Part shown: piece after piece, positions 23,884 through 34,678 of the stretch | How positions within the stretch are numbered: position 1 is the first letter of the stretch | Layout of the letters: each line of letters opens with the position of its first letter | NCBI GenBank assembly: GCA_024760905.1 | Contig: CM045733.1 | Location: 11,569,501 to 11,633,500, forward strand | Origin: Plotosus lineatus | Taxonomy: Eukaryota > Chordata > Actinopteri > Siluriformes > Plotosidae | Direction of reading: 5' to 3' | Length of the DNA stretch: 64,000 nucleotides | Notes under the pieces: generated by a model | The model's database searches: none | Told to the model about the DNA's origin: nothing | Seen by the model: the letters and a program-made list of their open reading frames with translations, nothing else | Position numbers and translations under genes: made by a program

Positions 23884-26800
23884 GCCCCCAGGTTTAAGCT
23901 TGTAACAGCCAAATAGCCAATTAGGGCACTGGATTGCTGATCCTAAGGTTGGGGGTTCGAGTCCCACTCTCCACAAAGTTGTCACTGTCACCCCGATGTA
24001 GCTAACTGGGTTATCAGAGGCCGACCGGGTCTCTCACTGTCTCTGGTGTGAGGTTCATGTAAAAGAACCATTGCTGACTTTTGGCAAGAGTAGGCTGCAA
24101 AGCTGTCAGCGTGTTTCCGCCCTGCGATAGCCTAGCGAGCTGTCCAGGGTGTACTCTGCCCTCGCCCAGCGTCGGCTGGGATGGGTGCCAGCCTCCCCAC
24201 GACCCTAATTAGGATTAAGCGGTTACAGAAAATGACCTGATGAACCAATTAGCCTTACGTGCACGTTTTTGAGCTGTGGAAGGAAACCAGAGTACCCAGA
24301 CGAAACCCACACAAGCATGGGGAGAACACAAACGCCACACAAAAAAGGCTCGAGGCCCTGAATCCGAACCGAAGACATTCTTGCTGTGAAGCGGACATGC
24401 TCATCATTACGCCACTAGTGATATAAATAAATAAATACCAAGACATGATCGTCCTGATGTGCTTTATTTACAGTGGAATAATATTCCACTGACATGAAAA
24501 ATGTCGTAATGGAAAGCATTTTAATTTACAATTAACGTCAGGTGTGCAACACTTCATTTTTTTGGAAACATTCATTCATTTTCTAAGCCGTTTAATCGTA
24601 ATTATGGTCGCGGGGAAGCTGCCGCCCATCTCAAACTTCTCTGGGCGAAGGCAGGGAACATCCTCATCAGCTCATCAAGCCATCGTAGACTGGAAACATT
24701 ATTCTATTCATTGTGTTCTTTTAATTTAACTCAAGATGCAATTATTTACCATTTACCTCAATCCTGCATTTAATAATATTGGCCACGTCCCTCCGGGATG
24801 GAAAGCTGATTGCTAATCGAGGCCAAATTCATCCCAACAAATGAGTCCTCGAGTGTAGGCAGGAGCAGGTGTTACTTTCCCAGAAGTTCAGCCAAATAAA
24901 CTTTTCACACTGTTCCAGCTACAGATAACTAGAGCGCTGCCAAAAAAACTTTCTAAAAATGACACACTTTTTATATACTAGTACTTCTCAAAAAATTAGC
25001 ATATTGTGATAAAGTTCATTATTTTCTGTAATGTACTGATAAAAAGTAAACTTTCATATATTTTAGATTAATTTCACACCAACTGAAATATTTCAGTTCT
25101 TTTATTGTTTTAATACTGATGAGTTTGGCATACAGCTCGTGGCGGTAATCCCCGAACCCGGTGGTGGACACCTGCGGTGAAGGGGGCCGTCCAGCTGAAG
25201 AAGGAGGCCTATCGGGTTTTATTAGCCTGTGGGACTCCTGAGGCAGCAAACGGGTACCGGCAGGCCAAACGTGCTGCAGCCGAGGCTGTCGCAGATGCAA
25301 AATCTCGGGCGTGGGAGGAGTTCGGTGAGGGCCTGGAGAGTGATTATCGGTTGGCCTCAAAAAGGTTCTGGGCCACCATCCGACGCCTCAGGAGGGGGAA
25401 GCAGTTCTTCACAAACACTGTTTACGGTGGAGGTGGGGAGCTGCTTACCTTGACTGGGGATGTTGTTGAGAGGTGGAGGGAATACTTTGAGGACCTTCTC
25501 AATCCCACCAACACGCCCTCCGTGGAAGAGGAAGACCCTGGGGTTCGGGTGAGGGTCCGCCCATCACTGGAGTGGAGGTCACTGAGGTTGTCAAAAAGCT
25601 CCTCGGTGGTCGAGCTCGGGGTTGGGACGAGATCCGCCCGGAATACCTCAGGACTCTGGATGTTGTAGGACTGTCTTGGTTGACACGCCTCTGCAACATC
25701 GCGTGGTCATCGGGGCTGTACCTCTGGATTGGCAAACTGGGGTGGTGGTCCCAATTTTTAAGAAGGGGACCGGAGGGTGTGTTCCAATTATCGGGAATTA
25801 CACTCCTCAGCCTACCTGGTAAAGTCTATGCAGGGTACTAGAGAGGAGGATCCGACCGATAGTCGAACCTCGGATTCAGGAGGAACAATGTGGTTTTCGC
25901 CCTGGCCGCAGCACTCTTGACCAACTCTATACGCTCCACAGGATTCTGGAGGGGGCATGGGAGTTTGCCCAATCTGTCCACATGTGCTTTGTGGATTTGG
26001 AGAAGGCTTTCGGCCGTGTCCTCGAAGATCTTGTGGGGCGTGCTCGAGAGTACGGGCGTTCGGATCCGTTGCTACGAGCTATTCGGTCGCTGTATCACCG
26101 AGCCAGAGTTTGGTCCGTATTGGTAACAGCAGCTCGGATTCGTTTCGTGGGAGTTGGAGTCCGCCAAGGCTGTCCTTTGTCACCGATTCTGTTCATAATT
26201 TTTATGGACAGAATTTCTAGGCGCAGTCGAGGCGATGAGGGGTTCTGGTTCGGTGGCCATCGGATATCATCTCTGCTTTTTGCGGATGATGTTGTCCTTT
26301 GGCTTCATCAAGTCGGGCCCTCCAGCTCTCATTGGAGCGATTCGCAGCTGAGTGCGAAGCAGCCGGATGAAGATCAGTACCTCCAAGTCCGAGGCCATGG
26401 TTCTCAGTCGGACAATGGTGGAATGCACCCTCTGGGTCGGGATGAGGTCCTGCCCCAAGTGGAGGAGTTTAAGTATCTTGGGGTCTTGTTTACGAGTGAG
26501 GGAAGGATGGAGCGAGAGATCGACAGACGGATCGCTGCAGCCTCTGCTGTTAAGCGGTGCCTGTACCGGTCCGTCGTGGTGAAAAAGGAGCTGAGCCGCA
26601 AGGCGAAGCTCTCAATTTACCAGTCGATCTACGTTCCAACCCTCACCTATGGTCACGAGCTTTGGGTAATGACCGAAAGAACAAGATCACGGATACAAGC
26701 GGCTGAAATGAGCTTCCTTCGCCGGGTGGCGGGTTCTCCCTTAGAGATAGGGTGAGAAGCTCCGCCATCCGGGAGAGCTCGGAGTAGATCCGCTGCTCCT

Positions 26801-29800
26801 CCGCATTGAGAGGGGCCAGTTGAGGTGGCTCGGGCATCTGGTTAGAATGCCCCTGGGACGCCTCCCTGGTGTGGTGTTTCGGGCATGTCCAACCGGGAAG
26901 AGACCCGGGTCGACCTAGAACACGCTGGAGGGACTATGTCTCTCGGCTTGTCTGGGACCGCCTCGGTGTCCCCCCGGGAGAGTTGGAGGAAGTGGCTCGG
27001 GAGAGGGATGTCTGGACCTCTTTGCTAAGGTTGCTGCCCCCGCGACCCGACCCCGGACTAAGCGGAAGAAGATGAGATGAGATGAGATGAGCTCATGAAA
27101 ACCCAAAATCCCTATCTCAAAAAATTAGCATATCATAAAAAGGTACTCTAAACGAGCTATTAACCTAATCATCTGAATCAACCAATTAACTCTAAACACC
27201 TGCAAAAGATTCCTGAGGCTTTTAAAAACTCCCAGCCTGGTTCATTACTCAAAACCACAATCATGGGTAAGACTGCCGACCTGACTGCTGTCCAGAAGGC
27301 CATCATTGACACCCTCAAGCAAGAGGGTAAGACACAGAAAGAAATCTCTGAGCGAATAGGCTGTTCCCAGAGTGCTCTATCAAGCCACCTCAGTGGGACG
27401 TCTGTGGGAAGGAAAGCGTGAAAGAAGGGCCGATTCCAGACCTTGGGGGACCTGTGGAGTAGAAACATCCAGAGCCACCATGCACAGGCGTGTGCAGGAA
27501 ATGGGCAACAGGTGCCGCATTCCCCAGGTCAAGCCACTTCTGAACCAGAAACAGTGGCAGAAGCGCCTGACCTGGGCTACAGAGAAGCAGCACTGGACTG
27601 TTGCTCAGTGGTCCAAAGTACTTTTTTCGGATGAAAGCAAATTTTGCATGTCATTCGGAAATCAAGGTGCCAGAGTCTGGAGGAAGACTGGGGACAAGGA
27701 AATGCCAAAATGCCTGAAGTCCAGTGTCAAGTAGCCACAGTCAGTGATGGTCTGGGGTGCCATGTCAGCTGCTGGTGTTGGTCCACTGTGTTTTATCAAG
27801 GGCGGGGTCAATGCAGATAGCTATCAGGAGATTTTGGAGCACTTCATGCTTCCATCTGCTGAAAAGCTTTATGGAGATGAAGATTTCATTTTTCAGCACG
27901 ACCTGGCACCTGCTCACAGGGCCAAAACCACTGCTAAATGGTTTACTGACCATGGTATTACTGGGCTCAATTGGCCTGCCAACTCTCCTGACCTGAAGCC
28001 CATAGAGAATCTGTGGGATATTGTGAAGAGAAAGTTGAGAGACACCAGACCCAACACTGTGGATGAGCTTAAGGTCGCCATCGAAGCATCCTGGGCCTCC
28101 GTAACACCTCAGCAGTGCCACAGGCTGATTGGCTCCATGCCACGCCGCATTGAAGCAGTCATTTCTGTAAAAGGATTCCCGACCAAGTATTGAGTGAGCA
28201 TAATTATTTGAAGGTTGACTTTGTATTAAAAACACTTTTTTATTAGTCGGGTGAAATATGCTAATTTTTTGAGACCGGGATTTTTGGTTTTTCTTTACTT
28301 TTTTGCCAAAATTCTCAATATTAAAACAATGAAAGGCTTGAACTACTTCAGTTGTGTGTAATGAATCTAAAATATATGAAAGTCTAATGGTTATCAGTAC
28401 ATTACAGAAAATAATGAACTTTATCACAATATGCTAATTTTTTGCGAAGGACTAGTACAGTATTAATACTTTTAAATGTGGTGGCGAGAAAATGCATGGC
28501 CAAAACAATCTCACTCGCCACTCACCCATCATGTTGTAAAGGCTCTGTGGTGCAAACTGAGGAGGCATCTTCTTAACGGCCTCTTTATAAATCGACAGCG
28601 CTTCCTGTGAAAATAGGACAGCAGGGAACAAAAGGTTAAGCCAAAATGCAAAATATAAATTAATTTACTGATTTCCACATCATGTCAACAGGATGTCCAG
28701 AAAGAAAAAAAAAAAAAAAAAAAAAAAACTCCATTCACATGTATTGCTTTTGATGTGAACAGATTCTCCTTGTTAAGACTCTTCGGACAGGTTCGTCCAA
28801 CCTCACCACCTCAACTGACTGCCCCGCTTTGAGATTTACTGTAACACCATCAGTACTGTTGTATCTGAAGTGTTGTAGCTACCTCTTGCTGACCCTGTTC
28901 ATGCACCAGCTTCCCAAGATTGTACAGGCAGCTCGTGACTGCGCTTCTGTGAGCATGAGGGTCCTTCAAGTTCTCATCAGGGATGCTAGCACACTTCTGA
29001 AATGTACGCTTGGCCTCCGCAACATTTCCATCAGACTCCAGGATTATACCGGTGTTTAAATATGCAGCTGATCAAGACACACAACACATGAATAACCCAA
29101 AAGGGCAATTAGAGAAACAGAATTAAACAGTTCACAGCATTTTATGACCATTTAGTTTGGTTTCTAAGTTGAACGTAGATAGAAAATAATTGCTTATTGC
29201 AGTACTTTTGCTATTTCTGTTTGTACGACTAATGGGAAGAACTGAACTTACACGCCAGAGTTGGTCTGCTTTGAATGGCCAGTTGATAGTAATGCAGAGC
29301 CTCAGAGAATCGTTTGCTCTCTTGCAGCAACAGACCCCTGAGTGAGAGGAGAAATTAATGAGACTCCAGCACAGAAAATCTATTATAACGTATCACACAA
29401 CAGCTACGACAACAGTACAGCAGTATCTGATAAAATGAGATGTTTGAGCATGACCGACAAAATAATGCAAGTGTGACTTTAATACTAGATGTAAAAAGAC
29501 ATTTTTTTCTTCAAAAATTTATTTAAAATTCAGAATGTTACAGCAGGAGAGCTGAATCTGATACAAGGCGCTTCTTGATAACGAATGCGTCGATTCCAAC
29601 AAGAGTAACACATCTTCATCTTTAGATGTGGGAAGAATTTTATTATCCCTGAAACATAATTATCTCTCATACGAGTTGTCACTAGCTCGCGCACTCATTT
29701 GCTAAACTGCTTAATCCCGCTACTACTCAACTACTGCCAGGGTCTTGGGGAGTCTGAGCCTATCTCAGCTGACAATAGGAGAAGGTGAAGTATAACCTGA

Positions 29801-31160
29801 ACAGCCATCACAGGGCAACACCTACCTACGTGTACATCCAATCATGAAGGAATTGACCTCGATCCCTGAAGCTTGAATGATGTTCATACAGGGATTGTCA
29901 TGGCTGTGGTCACAATGATGTACTGCATGGTTCGCCAGGCCACATACAGACTCACTCACAACTACTGGCAATTTGGAACAGCCAATTAACCTACTGTGCA
30001 TGTTTTTGGACTGTGGGAGGAAACTGGAGTACCCGGAGGAAACCCGCACAAACACAGAGAGAACATGCAAACTCCGCACGGAAACACCCGGGCCTGGAAT
30101 CGAACCCAGGCCTTCTTGCTGTGAGCCAGATATGCTAACCACCGTGCCTCCACACACAGGGCAATCTGGACAGCCAAGCAGCCTAATGTGCTTGTCTATG
30201 GGCAGTGGGAGGAAATCACAGTACCCAGAGGAAACCAACTCAGGCATAGTGAGACAGAAGTGCCCAAATCCAGGACCTATGAGTTGTACAAATCTGAGAA
30301 GGGCATGCTTTCTGAAAATTTAAAACTAGGATGAGAATAAAGTATCCTGTGTCTGTATATTCCTTTTTGATTTTTCATACTGGAGTGGTATCATTAACAG
30401 AAAAAAACAGAACACCTGAACAGTAACATTTTTTTTTTAACCCTCGGATGGAATATATTTATCTTCAATTTTCCTTCTGTGGGGCAGTGGTGGTCTAGTG
30501 GTATAAGGCGCCGGATCACTGATCCAAAGGTTGGGGGTTCGAGTCCCACTCTCCACAAGCTTGTCACTGTCGCCCCCAGTGCAGCTAACTGGGTTATCAA
30601 AGGCCGGCCATGTCTCTCACTGTCTATGGTGTGAGGCGTGTAAAAGAACCATTGCTGACCTTTGACAAGAGGAGCTGCAAAGCCGTCAGTGTGTTTCTGC
30701 CCTGTGAAGGCCTGGCGAACCGTCTAGGGTGTACTCTGCCCTCACCCAGAGTCGACTGGGATGGGCACCAGCCTCTCTGCGACCCTAATTAGGATTAAAC
30801 GGTTACAGAAAATGAACGATTCTCCACTTTTTCTTCCAGCTGATTTACCCCCCCCCCCCCCCCCATCATTGAATCTATAGAAAAAATGACTCAGTCAACT
30901 AAATCGATTTAAAACTTAATTTGGATTTTAATTTACCTCTAATATCATATTTCCTCACAATTTATTCTTACACGTGTAGGTCATTACATTACATTTACAA
31001 TATGTTTGATATTATAAACACAAGGCGGCATGGTGGCGTATTTGTTAGCATGTCCGCTTCACAGCAAGGAGGTCATGGTTCGATTCCCAGCTCGGGTTTT
31101 CAGTGTGGAGTCTGCATGTTCTCCTTATGCTTGTGTGGGTTTCCTCAGGGTACTCCCCCA

Positions 31161-31211
<51 letters not shown>

Positions 31212-33947
31212 CCAAAAAACATGTGCAGTAAGCTAATCGGCTATTCCAAATCACCTGAACGTGCGAGTGTAAGTATGAATAATTGTGTGAGTGTTGGCCC
31301 TGCGATGGCTTGGGTGTACCCAGCCCTCGCACAGAGTAGGCCGAGATGGGTGCCAGCCTAGCCATGACCCTATTTAGGATTAAGTGGTTCAGAAGATGAA
31401 TGAATGAAGATTATAATGCTGCTTGCAGAAACAAACACCTCCCAAATCACTTCATGTCATCCTTTACATTTATTGCAATTGGCAGACACCCTTATCTAAC
31501 GTGACTTAGACTTTTCTCATTTAAACAACTCAGCAGTTGAGATTCAACGGCCTGACAGTAGTAGCTTGGGGGTTCTTGGGCTTGAACCTCCAACCCTGTG
31601 ATCAGTCACCCAGAGCCTTGTATGAGAAGTATTGGGATTGCATGCCAGACCGATGACTCACAGGTTGTACAGCATGTCAGCCATGTTGCCACGGTAATGT
31701 AGGGCATTTCTGTATGCTTCCTCTGCCTCTGCCATTTTACCCTGGTTCTTTAAGACATTGCCAAGGTTACCCCATGCTGGGAGACAGAATATACGCAGTG
31801 TATTAATTGTTAAAACGTGTATGTCAAGCATTTCTTCATTTGAACTTTTATTTTTTTCCAGAGGTTTACCTTTGGCAGGATTAACAGTGATGCCGGACCT
31901 GTACAGCCTCTCTTCACTTTGCCAGTCCTGGTTCCTGCACACTGTTCTGAGGCCATAGAGCAGGAGGAGTGCAGAAGTACAGCAGAAGAGCAGCGCCCTG
32001 GAGCTTCTCTGCCTCATTTTTACACACAATGTCCTTATTCCAAGTGTCACCAGTAGACAGAAGCCCATACTGGGTATGTAGAGAACCCTCTCAGCCACCA
32101 CAAAGCCCACATAGAACAACAGATTGGTGGCAGGAAGAAAAGGCAAAGCCAACAGAGCAAGGGAAAAGACCACAATGTTCTCCTGGGATTGTGGTGATGT
32201 GCAAGTAGCAGTGTGATGGGGTTTAGTATACCCATTCTGGCTGCTGGCAAAAACATCTGATGAGGGTAAGCCATTTCGATGGTTGTTGTCACGTTTATCA
32301 TGACCATCCTTAATATTCAGGCTATGCCCATTGAACAAATCATTTTTTCCATTGCTGATATGAGAGTTTCCGTTGACTATTTGGAAAGTCGCAGGATTCT
32401 TTCTTCTTAAACCTAAACAAGCAAGTAGAACAAAGCCTGTATAAAACGCCAGTGAGCACAAGTTCCTTCGATCAGAAATGTTTGTGAGTAGCGGTATGGC
32501 ATCCATAGACCAATCAAAGCTAAGGGTGTACGGACAGAGGAGGAGCCAGGCATTGGCAGGTGGTAGGTAAAGGAATGTTAGAGCTCTGGTGAGGAGGTGA
32601 GGTGAGCTAGCTGCCGGGTTGTCGGAGTTGGAGAAGTGTGGTGCCTTGCAGCCCATCCAGTACAGTCGAGCTGTCAACAGGACCGTTCCCCAACCGGCCA
32701 GCCAAGTCAGGCTTACCAGCAGGGTTTCGTTTTTTCTCTGAAAAACATGGAGAGAGAAATATCATTATTAAATATTATCCAAAAATGCTTCAATTTAATT
32801 AAATCAGTGCTTCACTTGTGCCCTCATTCCAATTATCCTGTAATTAAAAACAAGGAGAATACCATGGAATTAATGCTGCCATACTTTCATCCATTCTGAT
32901 AATTATCTTCTGACATTTACTGGTTAAAGTGACAGTGACAGATTTTATTGCAGTTGTGAACCATAATGTTGGTGAGACAAGCAGATTGAAGAAATGATTA
33001 TAAATAATTTATTTTCCGTGCTGCTCAGACTTTGTCTGATCCAAGCCTATTAGCCTGTTGCAGGGATGAACACTTGAGCTCTTTCTATAAGCTGGATGGT
33101 CTCAGACCAATCTACATAATTTTCATAGTGTAGTCTATTTAAATGAAACAATCCTGATGATGGTGAATATCACAGAGACCAATGTTGTTACCCAGCTATT
33201 CATTCACGGCCCCGGGTCCCTCCCGAGGCTACGCCTGTCTGAGGGTCGCTATCCACATCGATCGAACGCTCTTTTTATGGGCAGTGGTGGCCTAGTGGCA
33301 TAGGGTGCTGGATCACTGATCCTAAGGTTGGGGGTTCGAGTCCCACTCTCCACAGGGTTGTCACTGTCCCCCCAGTGCAACTAACTGGGTTATCAAAGGC
33401 TGGCCATGTCTCTCACTGTCTATGGTGAGAGGTTCGTGTAAAAGAACCATTGCTGACTTTCATAAAGAGTAGCTGCATAGCCGTCAGTGTGTTTCTGTCC
33501 CTTCCTAAAGGGTTGTGTCAGGAAGCACATCCGACGCAAAAACCTATGCCAAATCAAGCATGCGAATCATTTGTTGTGGCGGCCCCTGATAAAGGGAAAA
33601 ATCCGAAAGGAAATCTCTTATTCATTGTGGGTCTTGTTCTTTGTGGATGAGTCTTGTTTTTGTGTCTTTCATCTCTTCATTGCAAGTGTAATAAAGATAA
33701 ATTGCATTCAACAATAAATAAATAAAATGCATTACAGATTTATAAAATAAATAAATGATGGCGTAATGGTATATTATTGGGTATCACACCCATCTTGCAT
33801 CCCCAGCTCAGACGTTTTTGTGTGGAGTTTGCATGTTCTCGATGTGCTTGTGTTGTTTGGTACTCTGGTTTCCTTCCACACACTAAAGATATACTAGTAT
33901 TAGGAAAACTAGCCGTTCTAAATTGCCCCTATGTGTGAATATGAGTA

Positions 33948-34001
<54 letters not shown>

Positions 34002-34621
34002 GGCCCTGCAAATTGGCTCGCGAGCTGTTCAGGATGTACCCTGTCTTGGCCCAGAGTAGGTTAAAGAATTTATTTGTTTTCAGACTAATTTCAAACAGGA
34101 CTATAGATGCTGTAAGAAACCATGCAAGCATCACAACGAATGAGATAAAAGGGAGACAGGAAGTGAAGGGAGACTTTCCTTCCCTCCCCATAGTACCTTT
34201 CTCTCTCGCTCTCTGTGTGTTTGTTTTCCCATACTCTACTGACTATAATCTCACACTAACCTCGGGTATCGCCCATGGCGTGAACCTCAAAAGGTTCGTA
34301 CACTCAGACAGACGGCTAAAGTAGACCTGATAAAAAGTCCAGATGCAGTGGCAACCTACTCGTTGCTGGTATGTTCAGATAGAAGTCTGGTGAACATTCC
34401 AATTGTGCTTCCAAACTTAAAAAACAAAAAACAGCCACTGTCTAAAATGCAGGAGACTCAGTTTGTGTAAAGGTGGTTAAAGCAATCTGGTCCCTTCAAT
34501 TTTATTGGACGTAGATTACGATTTAGCAGCATAAAATGTGTCTTGCTTGTCGTTTCTCTACTTTGATAAAAAGGTTTCTTTAAGGTGCAACATTATCAGA
34601 AAATCCACAGGGCACTATGAT

Positions 34622-34678
<57 letters not shown>

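Larger units (their letters stand above)
23581..24977. other. tmtc2 intron 7: microsatellite and SINE remnants
   Basis: Includes an inverted SINE-B remnant (about 23690-23780), the CA microsatellite, a head-truncated SINE-A and an inverted SINE-B (24235-24430), and another inverted fragment near 24575-24700. The rest is unassigned. Confidence 0.5.
24978..28455 (+). mobile_element. Tc1-type DNA transposon, split by a LINE
   Basis: Terminal inverted repeats begin CTAGTACTTCTCAAAAAATT on the left and CTAGTCCTTCGCAAAAAATT on the complemented right end, then stay nearly identical for over 50 bp. Each is next to TA. The outer length is 3478 bp; without the LINE at 25139-27089 it is about 1.5 kb, the usual Tc1 size. 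It lies in tmtc2 intron 7 on the opposite strand to the gene. Confidence 0.93.
29338..31661. other. tmtc2 intron 4: SINE-rich
   Basis: Holds inverted SINE-B sequences (29700-30160 and a fragment 30165-30300), a SINE-A copy (30481-30815), a C run (30849-30865) and a SINE-B copy (31025-31408) interrupted by a CA microsatellite. Confidence 0.6.

Noticed and set aside
31163..31209. CRISPR-like or satellite array
   Set aside because: Simple CA microsatellite inside a SINE; no spaced direct repeats.
31777..31869. In-frame read-through joining tmtc2 exons 3 and 4
   Set aside because: The frame stays open through this 93-nt stretch, but it has GT-AG borders and its translation has no TPR or family similarity; it is a short intron whose retention would keep the frame, so it was not annotated as coding.
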